Shown here piece by piece: positions 35,520-45,175 of a stretch of 57,334 bases of DNA; the first letter of the stretch is position 1; every line of letters begins with the position of its first letter. Source of the stretch: an uncultured Lachnospiraceae bacterium. Lineage in GTDB: Bacteria > Bacillota > Clostridia > Lachnospirales > Lachnospiraceae. The position numbers were made by a program, and so were the translations under genes. The DNA lies in the NCBI GenBank assembly GCA_905233955.1, contig CAJOFQ010000010.1:1-57334 (forward strand), in the 5' to 3' direction. The notes under the pieces are model-generated. The model made no database searches and was not told the origin of the DNA. It saw nothing but the letters and a program-made list of their open reading frames with translations.

Positions 35520-36708
35520 AATGATTGAAGTGTACTACCACAGCAACATTGTCGGTTATTTGGCAGAAACTCCCGACCATATGATTGCGTTTCAATACAG
35601 TGATAGCTGGCTGAGAAATGGTTTCTCGATTAGTCCACTGTCGCTTCCTTTAAATAATAATGTTTTTGTGCCACCTGAAAAATGTCGCAATAGATTTGGC
35701 GGTTTATTTGGAGTATTTGCAGATAGTCTTCCTGATATTTGGGGACAACTGCTGCTTGACAGACATTTGGAAACATTGGGTATTAGCAGGGATAATGTTT
35801 CAACCATGGACAGGCTGGCATATGTCGGAAAATCTGGGATGGGAGCTCTGGAATACCATCCCGCAAAAGAAGGAGATTTTTACATAAATGCTGCCGGATT
35901 GAATTATGATCAGATCTCAGAGGAATGTGAAAAGCTACTTTCATCAAAGAAATCTGATCAGCTTGATATTTTGTATCATCTGGGAGGATCCAGTGGGGGA
36001 ACAAGACCTAAGATACTTTTGACGGAAAATGGAAAAGATTGGATTATAAAATTTCCGGCAAGCAACGATCCATCAATCAGTGGAAAAAGAGAATATGACT
36101 ATTCGCTATGCGCAAAGAATTGTGGCATCATAATGACAGAAACTGCCTTAGTCGATTCATCAGTTTGTGAAGGCTATTTTAAAACCGAAAGATATGATCG
36201 TAAAGATGGAGAAAAAATATTCAGTGTAACTTTTGCGGGATTGCTTGAAGCCGATTTTCGCACGCCATCATGTGATTATAGTACATATATGAAATTAATT
36301 CGCATGTTGACCAGGGATAATGATTTTGATAAAGAACAAATGTACCGTATGATGTGTTTTAATGTACTAACTCATAATTTGGATGATCACACGAAAAACT
36401 TTTCTTTCCTTTACACAGATGAAAACGGATGGAGACTTGCTCCAGCATATGATCTTACATACAGTAATACCTATTGGGGAGAGCAGACCACTTCTATCTC
36501 AGGTAAGGGAAAAGATATTTCAAAAAATGATCTTGTAAAGGTCGGTACTGACGCAGGCTTGTCTAAATCTTTATGCACAAAGATACTGTATGAAATACAG
36601 GATAAGTCAAAAGCGCTATCTCAATATCTTGATGGCAGTAATTATCACAAAGTTACTAAAATGTCACCCTCAGATAGAATTTCGGATATTAAAAAGCATA
36701 TGATCTGA
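35506..36708 (+). CDS. hipA: HipA-family serine/threonine kinase toxin
   Basis: Toxin kinase of a HipBA module, 400 aa; the HipA family phosphorylates translation components such as GltX and can induce persistence. GAGGAGGT precedes the ATG. The N-terminal subdomain (NGFSISPLSLPL; GLFGVFADSLPDIWG) is present. The kinase core shows GGSSGGTRPKI, the ATP Lys in WIIKFPA, the catalytic Asp in HNLDDHTKNFSFL near residue 295 and the metal Asp in LAPAYDLTYS. All key residues are intact, so it looks active. The full-length form argues against a split HipBST system. It converges on the DUF1848 gene with seven bases between stops. Confidence 0.92.
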   Translation: MTDAKMIEVYYHSNIVGYLAETPDHMIAFQYSDSWLRNGFSISPLSLPLNNNVFVPPEKCRNRFGGLFGVFADSLPDIWGQLLLDRHLETLGISRDNVSTMDRLAYVGKSGMGALEYHPAKEGDFYINAAGLNYDQISEECEKLLSSKKSDQLDILYHLGGSSGGTRPKILLTENGKDWIIKFPASNDPSISGKREYDYSLCAKNCGIIMTETALVDSSVCEGYFKTERYDRKDGEKIFSVTFAGLLEADFRTPSCDYSTYMKLIRMLTRDNDFDKEQMYRMMCFNVLTHNLDDHTKNFSFLYTDENGWRLAPAYDLTYSNTYWGEQTTSISGKGKDISKNDLVKVGTDAGLSKSLCTKILYEIQDKSKALSQYLDGSNYHKVTKMSPSDRISDIKKHMI

Positions 36709-36715
36709 ATACATA

Positions 36716-37651
36716 TCACAAATAATCCTCAATCCTCATCTGATAATCTATCCAGCTGGTCTGTGTGGCCTGATGCACCACATCCTCCGGATGCAAGTGA
36801 CCTGTCAAAAGCGGTGAGTCCGGATCATGAGCCCGCATATTATGACGCACTGCACCTTCATTGGCATTGGCATAGCAGTACCGGCAGAGATGTCCACAGG
36901 TATTGTACTGTCCGATATCTCCGGTGATATAGCATGCGCATTCTTTTCGATTTTTAGGATTTGGAGGGGGATTAAGACGAGCGCCGATTGCAGTCTCGAA
37001 GGTTTTGATGGTCATACACCCGGTACAATCTGCACCGACAGATTCAAGAGAAGAGCTTTCACCGCATGGCTTTATAACCATGTCATAGGCACCAGCAATC
37101 TTGACGAAGGTCTCCGTAAGCTTGATCTGATCCTCATATGACACACTGCGTGCTTCGGGGTAGTTTCTTTTTACTTTGTTATACAAATCTATAAAGCTGA
37201 TAACACAGGTATTGGTGTATCCTCCAAGGCTTGATACCATATACGAAAAAGCCCTGGTGTGAGCTTCAATTGTCCATTCTTCATTGAGTAATATCGGATC
37301 ATATCGCCAGCCGATGCAGTTTTTTCCTACCAGATCAGATAATTTCCTGAAAGCCTCGATAACAGAATCCACATCCGGCACATTTGGTTCTATATCTTTT
37401 CCATAAGGAGTTATTGTAACAAACCAATATTGATGATAAGGCTTAAGCAGGTCCATATACCTAAGCATTGGCATAGGATTCTTCGTGCAAAAGCCTATAA
37501 GATCAACTACATCTGTATTCAGTTCATACCTCGTTACGGCTGTCGGGTTAAACGGATTGCGAACCAGCACATAGCCATCCCGGAGTCTGTTAGCAAACCA
37601 TTTTGAATAGAATGCCGGGATGTCTGTGCGCTGTCCGGTTTGAATGATCAT
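36716..37651 (-). CDS. DUF1848 family protein, probable Fe-S
   Basis: 311-aa protein of the DUF1848 family. It begins MIIQTGQRTDIPAFYSKWF and has the conserved KNPMPMLRYMDLL, FVTITPYGKDIEP and CIGWRYDPILLN blocks. The C-terminal cysteine cluster (CACYITGDIGQYNTCGHLCR, then YCYAN) suggests an Fe-S site, and relatives are thought to be radical-SAM-like. Its chemistry is not known. It starts two bases after the stop of the frameshifted gene, with no clear ribosome site, so coupled translation is likely. Confidence 0.88.
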   Translation of the reverse strand: MIIQTGQRTDIPAFYSKWFANRLRDGYVLVRNPFNPTAVTRYELNTDVVDLIGFCTKNPMPMLRYMDLLKPYHQYWFVTITPYGKDIEPNVPDVDSVIEAFRKLSDLVGKNCIGWRYDPILLNEEWTIEAHTRAFSYMVSSLGGYTNTCVISFIDLYNKVKRNYPEARSVSYEDQIKLTETFVKIAGAYDMVIKPCGESSSLESVGADCTGCMTIKTFETAIGARLNPPPNPKNRKECACYITGDIGQYNTCGHLCRYCYANANEGAVRHNMRAHDPDSPLLTGHLHPEDVVHQATQTSWIDYQMRIEDYL

Positions 37652-37653
37652 TT

Positions 37654-38902
37654 TTACAGGTTCGCAAACATTGCTGCTATTTCATCTGGTGAAAGCATCT
37701 TGTTCGGATCGTCGCTTGGTGGCGTGATCTCCGGTACTGGTTCAGGCTCAGGTTCGGGTGCAGGATCTCCACCACTTGCCTGGGCGAACATAGCTGCTAT
37801 CTCATCTGGTGACAACTGCTTGTTCGGATCATCGCTGGGCGGCGTAATCTCTGGTACTGGTTCCGGTTCTGGCGCAGCCTCAACAACCGGTTCCGGCTCA
37901 GGCTCAGGCTCGGGCGCAGCCTCAACAACTGGTTCGGGTTCAGGCTCTGGTACTGGCTCAGGTTCGGGAACTGGTTCAGGAGCCGCTTCCACAACGGGCT
38001 CCGGCTCGGGCATTGCTTCTGCTGCTGGTTCGGGCTCTAAAACTGTTTCCGGCTCTGCAACAGGCTCTGCAACGGGCTCCGGCTCTAAAGCTGGTGCAGG
38101 GGCTTCCGCCAGGCGGTTGAACATTTTCAACTACAGGCTGCTGCATTACCGGGTTCATCATGGGCTGGGGCATCGGTGCCATCTGCTGAGGCATAGCATA
38201 TCCGCCCTGCATAGGCTGCATTGCCTGAACAGCCATCATCAAAGGCTGGGCTCCCATTCCTACCTGGCTCTTCTCCAAAGAACTGATTGAATGCTGCATG
38301 TTTTTGACAGCATCGTTGACATTTTCAAGCTTGTTTTTGATCTCGCTGTTGCTGGTGTTGATCTCCTGGCGCAGCTTATCAATAATCTGCTCGTTATGAG
38401 TCCGAATCTCGGCGTTATTATTATTAAGCTTTTCTTCAAACCCGAATACCTGATTCATCAGCATGTCATTGGAGCTCATCAGGGCATCGGCATTCTCCTT
38501 GCTTCGTGAGATAGTAACCTTGGCTATCGCCTTTTGGGCATTGATTATCTCGTCTGTCGGAAGTGAACCGTTTTCCTCCATATCGTAAAGCAAATCCGAA
38601 AGCTCTTCAAAATTGCGCTTCAAAACAAGATAAGAAGCCTTCTGAGCCTTGTATATCTCATCGTATTCAGCGTCTTTTTGCTTTTGATCCCTGCGAAGCT
38701 GGGTCATCACAAGGCTTGCTAATATACCTACAGATCCGACAAATACTGCCCCGAGAATCACCACTACGGCTGACCAGGTTTCCTGGATCGACAGCATCAT
38801 TATCGCTCCAAAAAAGCTTAACGCTGCAATCATCGCGCATATTACGATGCACATTCCTATGTTGAGTTCTGATTTTTTGTTGTTGTTTTTTTCTTTTTCC
38901 AT
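37654..38902 (-). pseudogene. membrane coiled-coil protein with Pro-Glu repeats, frameshifted
   Basis: Two overlapping frames read as one interrupted gene. The first (from 38902) has two membrane segments (IGMCIVICAMIAALSFFG; VVVILGAVFVGSVGILAS), a coiled coil and a Met/Gln/Pro-rich stretch. It then turns into a Cys/Arg-rich tail typical of wrong-frame reading. The second frame (to 37654) carries the expected Glu-Pro repeats. Its end has two copies of a motif, [17 protein letters not shown] and [17 protein letters not shown]. Removing one G from CCTGGCGG (38106-38113, minus strand) joins them smoothly as VQPPAEAPAP. The intact product would be about 415 aa. The DEIAAMF motif resembles the FliM/FliY N-terminal CheY-binding motif. 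The gene starts four bases after dnaB. Confidence 0.7.
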
Positions 38903-38906
38903 AGCT

Positions 38907-40238
38907 TTACCTGCGTTCTAAATTGCCAAACTTGGTGTATTCCGGCAGCCATGCCAGCCTGACAGTACCTATAGGACCATTACGCTGCTTGGCTATTATG
39001 ATCTCGGCCACTCCCTTTTGCTCGGAATCCTTATTATGGTAGTCATCTCTGTGGATAAACATCACCACATCCGCATCCTGCTCGATAGCTCCCGAATCAC
39101 GAAGATCGGAAAGCATCGGCCGCTTGTCCTCCCTCTGCTCCAGATTACGGTTGAGCTGGGACAGGGCAACCACCGGCACGCTTAGCTCCCTTGCCAGAGC
39201 CTTAAGCGATCTGGAGATCTCGGAAACCTCCTGCTGCTTGGACTCAGAGCGACCGCTTCCGGACATTAGCTGCAAATAATCTATTACAATCAGCTGCAAA
39301 TCCTGTTCCTGCTTGTATTTACGGCATCGGCTTCGAAGCTGTGAAACCGATATGGCCGGGGTGTCGTCTATTATCATCTTGGATCTGCCCACAGTTGCGG
39401 CACCCTCTATCAGCTTTAACCAATCGCTGTCATGCAGATCTCCCGTCCTGATCTTCTGCGCGTCAACCCTGGACTCAAGTGATAAAAGACGGTTTACAAG
39501 CTGCTCCCGTGACATCTCAAGGGAAAAAACTGCTACACATTTGTCATCGTGAAATGCCACATATTCTGCAATATTAAGGGCGAAGGCTGTTTTACCCATT
39601 GAGGGCCGGGCCGCTATCAGTATCAGATCAGATGGCTGCAGCCCCGCCGTTCTGTAATCCAAATCTATAAATCCCGTGGCTATACCCGTCACATGCCCTT
39701 CCATCTTGGAAGCGGCTTCTATACGGTTCAGCGCGTTCATTACAATGTCAGCTATCGGCTCAAAATCAGAAACCCCTTTTTTCTGAAGCAGCGCCAAAAA
39801 TCCCGCCTCGGTCTTATCTAAAATATCATCTACATCAAGCTCACCGTTAAAGCAGTCATTCTCAATATCCTGGCTGGTCTTTATGATCTGCCTGAGCATT
39901 GATTTTTCCCTGACTATACCGGCATAGCTCGCTACATTAGCTGACATGGGTACTGCTGCCGCAAGATCCCCGATAAATGCCGGCGTCGTCATGTCGTCGG
40001 GTGCATCCTTTTTCTTAAGAACATCCAACAGAGTAATTATGTCTACAGGCTTGCCGGCGTTGTAAAGCTCTATTATAGCCTCAAACATCAGCCCATACTG
40101 GTTATAATAAAAATCATCCCTGACCAGAAGCTCCATAGCTGACACTATGGCATCACTGCTGGTGATCATGGCGCCTATAACCGACTGCTCGGCCGAGAGG
40201 CTGCTTGGCATGCTGCGGACAACGGGTTCTTCGTTCAC
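38907..40238 (-). CDS. dnaB: replicative DNA helicase DnaB
   Basis: Hexameric helicase that opens the replication fork and loads primase. It starts with GTG at 40238 after AAGGAG; 443 aa, normal length, with no intein. The N-terminal primase-binding domain (SLSAEQSVIGAMI) is followed by a RecA-like core with AARPSMGKTAFALNIA (Walker A, near residue 208), VIDYLQLMSG (Walker B) and SQLNRNLEQREDKRPMLSDL. gdpP-rplI-dnaB is a common Firmicutes order. The start of the downstream frameshifted gene is four bases from its stop. Confidence 0.98.
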   Translation of the reverse strand: MNEEPVVRSMPSSLSAEQSVIGAMITSSDAIVSAMELLVRDDFYYNQYGLMFEAIIELYNAGKPVDIITLLDVLKKKDAPDDMTTPAFIGDLAAAVPMSANVASYAGIVREKSMLRQIIKTSQDIENDCFNGELDVDDILDKTEAGFLALLQKKGVSDFEPIADIVMNALNRIEAASKMEGHVTGIATGFIDLDYRTAGLQPSDLILIAARPSMGKTAFALNIAEYVAFHDDKCVAVFSLEMSREQLVNRLLSLESRVDAQKIRTGDLHDSDWLKLIEGAATVGRSKMIIDDTPAISVSQLRSRCRKYKQEQDLQLIVIDYLQLMSGSGRSESKQQEVSEISRSLKALARELSVPVVALSQLNRNLEQREDKRPMLSDLRDSGAIEQDADVVMFIHRDDYHNKDSEQKGVAEIIIAKQRNGPIGTVRLAWLPEYTKFGNLERR

Positions 40239-40254
40239 AATTGCTCCTTAATTG

Positions 40255-40701
40255 CTATTTCTCCAGGACCTTTACCCTGAGTGTGGCTGTTACATCAGGA
40301 TGCAGGCGCACCTTAACCTCGTGGGTGCCAAGGGTTTTTATGGGCTCATCCAGGATGATTTTTTTCTTGTCGATGTTCTCACTGTATTTGTTACGGATCG
40401 CGGTGGCTATTTCCTTAGAGGATACAGAGCCAAAAACCTTGCCTTCAACGCCTGATTTGACCCGGGTCTCAACGCTCCAGTCCGCCATAGCCTTTGCCAG
40501 CTCTCTGGCCTGTTCGAGATTTTCCTTTGCCACTTTTTCATTATGCTTCTGCTTTAATTTCTGGTCGTTAAGATTGGCAGGGGTAGCTTCCAGAGCCTGT
40601 TTCTTCCTAATTAATACATTCTTGCCATAGCTGTCGGCTACTTCTACTATATCACCCTTTTTTCCATGAGGCTTGACATCCTCTAAAAGTATTACTTTCA
40701 T
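40255..40701 (-). CDS. rplI: 50S ribosomal protein L9
   Basis: 148-aa ribosomal protein; the start overlaps the gdpP stop as ATGA, with GGAGAAA upstream. The N-terminal RNA-binding domain ([20 protein letters not shown]) and central helix lead to the C-terminal domain ([32 protein letters not shown]). L9 sits near the L1 stalk and helps frame maintenance. Confidence 0.98.
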   Translation of the reverse strand: MKVILLEDVKPHGKKGDIVEVADSYGKNVLIRKKQALEATPANLNDQKLKQKHNEKVAKENLEQARELAKAMADWSVETRVKSGVEGKVFGSVSSKEIATAIRNKYSENIDKKKIILDEPIKTLGTHEVKVRLHPDVTATLRVKVLEK

Positions 40702-42749
40702 ATGGTAATTTCTCCTTTTTCTATCATTTCATCCAGGGTATGCTGAATGCGCTCCCTTACAGTGCCAAGGGTCATACCCTCCAGTTGGGCTCCTGCCACA
40801 TTCAAATGTCCTCCGCCGCCCAGGTGCTCCATGATGCGCTGTACATCAATTTCATCAATGGACCTGGCGGAAATGTACACCTTATTATTAAATCGCGTCA
40901 ATACAAAAGAGGCCTTGATTCCTACTATATTAAGCAGCTCGTTTGCCGCCTGGGCGCCTACTATTGTAGGGCTCTCCAGTCCTTCCGGCGGACACTTTGA
41001 AATCGCAAAGGCCTTACGATACACTTCGGCGTTACGGACAACTTCTGCTCTGGCCTTGTAGGTGTCCATATTCTCACGGAGCAGCTTCCTGACCCTTGTA
41101 ACCTCGGCACCGCATCTTCTAAGATACGCCGCTGCCTCAAAGGTACGAACTCCTGTCTTGGTCATATAATTATTGGTATCTATTAAAATACCGGCATATA
41201 TGCAGTCTGCTTCGTTGGGATTGAGATGGATTTTTTCTGAAAAATACTGCAATACCTCGGCTATCATCTCACATGCTGATGACGCATAAGGCTCCACATA
41301 TGACAACAGCGGATTCTTGATCTGATCCCGGCCCTGTCTGTGATGATCGAATACGACAATATTCTTGGTTCGCTCCAAAAGCTCAGGACTCTCTGTGTAG
41401 CCTGGCCGGTTTGTGTCCACTACAACTACCAGCGTGTCATTTGTTAAAATATCGTTTGCCTCGTAGCTGTCTATAAATAGATCATCCGGATAGCCATTGT
41501 CTGCTGAAAACAACTCCACAAAAGGTCTTAGGGATGTGGTAACAGTGTTAAGAACTATCTGACAGGTCTTGCCCATTTCACGAGCCGCACAGTAAACGCC
41601 TATTGCCGCTCCCAGTGCGTCCACATCTGATATCTGATGTCCCATGCAGATAACGCTTTCCCTGGTTGCCATCATCTCCCTTAGGGCTTCAGCCTTGACC
41701 CTGGCCTTTACCCTGGAGCTCTTCTCAACTTCTTTGCCGCGAATGCCATAATATGAAATGTCCCTGCCAGCCTTAACAACCGCCTGTGAACCGCCTCTGC
41801 CAAGAGCCAGACCAATAGCAGTCCTGGCATATTCCGCCAGATCCAGATAGCTTTCCCCCTCAGCACCGATTCCGATCGAAAGGGTTATCTCTTTGTCATT
41901 GCCTGCCTTTGTGGACTTGATATCCTCCAAAAGTGAGAATTTATCCTCCTCCAGCTTCTTTAAAAAGCGGTTTTGGAAAACGACAAAATATCTGTCCTTA
42001 TCCAGCTTGCGGACAATTGCATCTGCCCTTTCGAAGTAATTCGTCACTTTTCGGTCAATCACCGCCGTAAGCAGCGAACGCTTTACAGCCTCAACCGCAT
42101 CAAGTGTATCCTCATAATTATCAATATACACAAGCCCTGTAACCAGGCGCTGCTCCATGTTCTGCCTCTTGTAATCCGCAAGCTCCGTCTCGTCAAAGAG
42201 CATACATGAAATCAGCGGCGCAACTCCGGTCTCTTCTATCTGGCCATTAGTGATCTGCGTGTTGGACCTTATGCCAAGCCTGGTCATAGCCACGCGTAAG
42301 ATCCTGTCATTATAATTTACCTGATAGGAAAAATTCTCGTCGTGTTGCTTAATAATATTTTCTTTTGTGATATCCGGAAATATGGAAGTGATAGATTTGC
42401 GATAATTTCTGTCCCGATTTATAACTTCTGAAAAACGGTAGTTCATCCATATGATCCCACCGTTCTCATTGAGAATAGCATATGGCAGTTGGAAATAATC
42501 CAAAAGCTCCTTTTGCATGGTGGCATACTGGGTTGCGAAGCGAATCATCTCCCTTTCGAGACTGCGCCTGGTGACAGCAGAAACCACCAATACAATAAGC
42601 CAGAAGATGCCTGTTGCAGCTGTTGCAATACAGGCAAGCTTCTGGTCATACATAAACAATCCAAATGAACATAAAAACAATACGCCAATTAAATACAGCG
42701 GTATTAAATAGTAGAATTTTAATTTGCCCTTGAATATTATAGTATCCAT
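40698..42749 (-). CDS. gdpP: GdpP-type c-di-AMP phosphodiesterase
   Basis: Degrades cyclic di-AMP and so tunes osmolyte and cell-wall balance. The ATG at 42749 gives 683 aa. Two membrane segments (residues about 10-55) are followed by a PAS-like domain, a degenerate GGDEF domain ([18 protein letters not shown]) and DHH/DHHA1 domains. The DHH part has [23 protein letters not shown] and [15 protein letters not shown]1 has [13 protein letters not shown]. All metal-binding motifs are intact. A consensus promoter ends seven bases before the ATG and no ribosome site is visible, so the transcript may be leaderless. A TTG at 42785 would be the alternative start, but it lies on the -35. The 3' end overlaps rplI. 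Confidence 0.94.
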   Translation of the reverse strand: MDTIIFKGKLKFYYLIPLYLIGVLFLCSFGLFMYDQKLACIATAATGIFWLIVLVVSAVTRRSLEREMIRFATQYATMQKELLDYFQLPYAILNENGGIIWMNYRFSEVINRDRNYRKSITSIFPDITKENIIKQHDENFSYQVNYNDRILRVAMTRLGIRSNTQITNGQIEETGVAPLISCMLFDETELADYKRQNMEQRLVTGLVYIDNYEDTLDAVEAVKRSLLTAVIDRKVTNYFERADAIVRKLDKDRYFVVFQNRFLKKLEEDKFSLLEDIKSTKAGNDKEITLSIGIGAEGESYLDLAEYARTAIGLALGRGGSQAVVKAGRDISYYGIRGKEVEKSSRVKARVKAEALREMMATRESVICMGHQISDVDALGAAIGVYCAAREMGKTCQIVLNTVTTSLRPFVELFSADNGYPDDLFIDSYEANDILTNDTLVVVVDTNRPGYTESPELLERTKNIVVFDHHRQGRDQIKNPLLSYVEPYASSACEMIAEVLQYFSEKIHLNPNEADCIYAGILIDTNNYMTKTGVRTFEAAAYLRRCGAEVTRVRKLLRENMDTYKARAEVVRNAEVYRKAFAISKCPPEGLESPTIVGAQAANELLNIVGIKASFVLTRFNNKVYISARSIDEIDVQRIMEHLGGGGHLNVAGAQLEGMTLGTVRERIQHTLDEMIEKGEITI

Positions 42750-42756
42750 GCGCGAT

Positions 42757-42785
42757 ATTATAATACAGATAGTCCGAAAACTCAA
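42757..42785 (-). promoter_or_regulatory. promoter immediately before gdpP
   Basis: TTGAGT (42780-42785), a 17-base spacer, TATAAT (42757-42762). The ATG is the eighth base after the -10, the usual place for a transcription start point. Confidence 0.6.
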
Positions 42786-42811
42786 GGTTGTATGGCTGCT
42801 ATAATGAAGTT

Positions 42812-43702
42812 CTAACTATCTATCACAACCTCCATAAACATCGCCAATCTGGCAGCGACTGCATCGTCAAATTTTTTCAAATCTAATCCGGAGCGCTTTT
42901 CAAACTTTTCAAGTCTGTACAAAAGGGTATTGCGATGAATAAACAACCGCCTGGCGGTCTCGGCTATTGACAGGCCTGTATCAAAGAACATCCTTATTGT
43001 CTCGGACATCTCATCATCCAGCGAATCAAAACGAAAATCTCCAAGCTGTTCACTGATATACTCCCTGCAGTCTTCTTCAGACAATCTGCTGACAAGCTTG
43101 CCAAGCCCCAGCTCCCTGTAAAATGAAATCCTGGCTGTGGATGAAAACTGCCTGCCGAAAATCTCCGCCGTTACGGCATTGCGATATGCCTCGCCAAGCC
43201 TGGATATTCCCTGCTTTGTCTCGTCAAATGATAAAAGCACTGGTATCATGGCATCCGCTGAGAGTGTATCAGCTATTTCTGAGGCTTTTTCCTTGAGACG
43301 GGCCTGGGATACGACAGATCGCATCTCTTTGATCAAAATAAGATGGGCGTCATCCCATTCTATTATCACATCACCGCCATCGGACAGGCCTTTTATTATT
43401 TCCCCTGCTGCTTCGTCATAGCCTTGAGGAAAATACATCAAAAACAGTGCAAACACTGTATCCTCAGACAGATGATACCTCATCCTGCCGGATGCTTCCG
43501 CCTCCCCTGATAAGGTTTGTTCCAGCAATCCACGGAAAAACCCGGCTTTGTCATCCTGATTTTTGTATGGCCTTACAAACATACTAAGGACGGACAGCAC
43601 CTCGTCCTCGCTTTGCTGTCCGTCCTCTGTAATTTCTATCTTAAGACCTGTATATCTGCGAAGCTCCTCTAACAGCTCCTCCCTGGTGGTCTTATCATTC
43701 AT
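42812..43702 (-). CDS. PucR/CdaR-type transcription regulator
   Basis: 296-aa protein ending in a PucR-type helix-turn-helix: MFFDTGLSIAETARRLFIHR followed by NTLLYRLEKFEKRSGLDL, near residues 238-280. The rest has no clear ligand domain; the middle (VIIEWDDAHLILIKEMRSVV) resembles the GGDEF-like part of CdaR regulators. It starts one base after the msmK stop with no ribosome site, so translation is probably coupled. Position suggests control of sugar uptake or of the adjacent ATPase gene. Confidence 0.8.
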   Translation of the reverse strand: MNDKTTREELLEELRRYTGLKIEITEDGQQSEDEVLSVLSMFVRPYKNQDDKAGFFRGLLEQTLSGEAEASGRMRYHLSEDTVFALFLMYFPQGYDEAAGEIIKGLSDGGDVIIEWDDAHLILIKEMRSVVSQARLKEKASEIADTLSADAMIPVLLSFDETKQGISRLGEAYRNAVTAEIFGRQFSSTARISFYRELGLGKLVSRLSEEDCREYISEQLGDFRFDSLDDEMSETIRMFFDTGLSIAETARRLFIHRNTLLYRLEKFEKRSGLDLKKFDDAVAARLAMFMEVVIDS

Positions 43703-43703
43703 A

Positions 43704-44810
43704 TTAATTGGTTATGGTAAGTTCTGTGTCCTTGTCAAAGAAGTGTGCCTTCTCCATATCAAACGCGAAACGAACCTTGTCACCTGTGCGAGCATTGGTT
43801 CTGGGATCAACGCGGGCTGTAAGCTGAACACCGGCATAGTCGAAATACAGGAAAACTTCTGCGCCGAGCAGCTCGTAAACACGGATCGTAGCATCGAATA
43901 CTGTATTAGGAGAAGCATCAATGAACATCTGGGAATCATGGATATCCTCAGGACGGATACCAAGTGTAACTGTCTTGCCATTGTATGAAGTAAGAGCCTT
44001 AGCCTTGGATGCGGGAACTGCAAGCTTGGCATCGCCAACAATAGCTGTAACATTACCGCCATTTGCCTCGATCTTGGCATCCAAGAAGTTCATCTGAGGT
44101 GATCCGATGAAGCCTGCTACAAACTGGTTGCCCGGCTGCATGTAAAGATGCTGAGGTGTGTCGATCTGCTGAACCACGCCGTCCTTCATAACTACGATAC
44201 GGGTACCAAGGGTCATAGCCTCTGTCTGGTCATGTGTTACATAGATGATGGTAGCACCCAGACGCTCATGAAGCTTGGAAATCTCGATACGCATCTGAAC
44301 ACGAAGCTTGGCATCAAGGTTGGAAAGAGGCTCGTCCATCAGGAATACCTTGGGGTTACGAACGATAGCACGACCCATGGCAACACGCTGTCTCTGACCA
44401 CCGGAAAGAGCCTTGGGCTTACGCTCTAAGAGTGCTTCCAGTCCGAGGATTGAAGCTGCTTCCTTAACCTTCTGGTCAATCTCCTCCTTGGGGCGCTTGC
44501 GAAGCTTAAGACCAAAAGCCATATTGTCATAAACGCTCATATGAGGATAAAGTGCGTAGTTCTGGAAAACCATTGCGATATCACGATCCTTCGGCTCAAC
44601 ATCATTCATAAGCCTGCCGTCGATCTTGAGCTCGCCGCTGGAAATGTCTTCAAGGCCGGCTACCATACGAAGTGTAGTAGACTTACCGCAGCCGGAAGGT
44701 CCTACGAAGATGATGAATTCCTTGTCTTCGATCTCCAGATTGAAATCCTTAACAGCCTCAAATCCGTTAGGATACTTTTTACAAATATTCTTCAGTGAAA
44801 TGCTTGCCAT
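43704..44810 (-). CDS. msmK: sugar ABC transporter ATPase, MsmK/UgpC type
   Basis: Shared ATPase for carbohydrate importers, 368 aa. Walker A is GPSGCGKST near residue 37. The signature LSGGQRQRVAMGRAIV is near 134, Walker B VFLMDEPLSNLDAKLR near 157, and the switch His is in TIIYVTHDQTEAM. The C-terminal TOBE/MalK regulatory domain (TVTLGIRPEDIH) is present. GGAAAGGGG precedes the ATG. No permease or binding protein is beside it, as expected for an ATPase that serves several importers. It follows the HPr-like gene by 17 bases, linking sugar uptake with PTS-type regulation. Confidence 0.93.
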   Translation of the reverse strand: MASISLKNICKKYPNGFEAVKDFNLEIEDKEFIIFVGPSGCGKSTTLRMVAGLEDISSGELKIDGRLMNDVEPKDRDIAMVFQNYALYPHMSVYDNMAFGLKLRKRPKEEIDQKVKEAASILGLEALLERKPKALSGGQRQRVAMGRAIVRNPKVFLMDEPLSNLDAKLRVQMRIEISKLHERLGATIIYVTHDQTEAMTLGTRIVVMKDGVVQQIDTPQHLYMQPGNQFVAGFIGSPQMNFLDAKIEANGGNVTAIVGDAKLAVPASKAKALTSYNGKTVTLGIRPEDIHDSQMFIDASPNTVFDATIRVYELLGAEVFLYFDYAGVQLTARVDPRTNARTGDKVRFAFDMEKAHFFDKDTELTITN

Positions 44811-44827
44811 GATATGTCCCCTTTCCC

Positions 44828-45061
44828 TTATTTAACTATGAAGTCCTCAAGTGACTTGATAACATCTGCTGATTCTGCGTCATCCTGGATAACCAGCTCA
44901 ATATCTTCTGAAAGATCCAGTGAAAAAATCCCCATTATAGACTTGGCATCAATAACATAATGTCCTGATACCAGGTCAAAATCTCCATTATATTTGGTAA
45001 GGATATTAACGAAATTCTTAACCTTGTCAATTGAATTGATATTAACCTTTATGCTCTTCAT
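44828..45061 (-). CDS. HPr-family protein lacking the catalytic histidine, Crh-like
   Basis: 77-aa HPr-like protein. The ATG at 45061 follows GGGAGGT; a frame to 45094 lacks a site. The fold is recognisable (VKNFVNILTKYNGDFDLVSG; ELVIQDDAESADVIKSL). The active-site His15 of HPr is replaced within KVNINSIDKVKNF, so it cannot carry phosphate for PTS transport. The Ser46 loop is kept (AKSIMGIFSLDL), as in Crh of Bacillus, which is phosphorylated by HPr kinase and acts with CcpA in catabolite control. The adjacent msmK supports a role in carbohydrate regulation. Whether it is phosphorylated is not visible. Confidence 0.82.
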   Translation of the reverse strand: MKSIKVNINSIDKVKNFVNILTKYNGDFDLVSGHYVIDAKSIMGIFSLDLSEDIELVIQDDAESADVIKSLEDFIVK

Positions 45062-45175
45062 TAACAAAAACCTCCCTAAAGTCATTTGCAGCAACTGTCA
45101 GACAGTTTACTTTTTTCAATGAATAAAAACAATGTACATCTGCACAAATATTTTTATGTCAAAGGTCAAAAGTCA

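Noticed and set aside
37640-38290. Plus-strand Gly/Ser-rich frame of 216 codons
   Set aside because: It is the complement of the Pro-Glu repeats of the minus-strand gene; Gly-Ser runs are what that antisense gives, and no ribosome site precedes it.
40255-42749. Frameshift or intein in the gdpP-rplI-dnaB region
   Set aside because: All three proteins have normal lengths and intact motifs.
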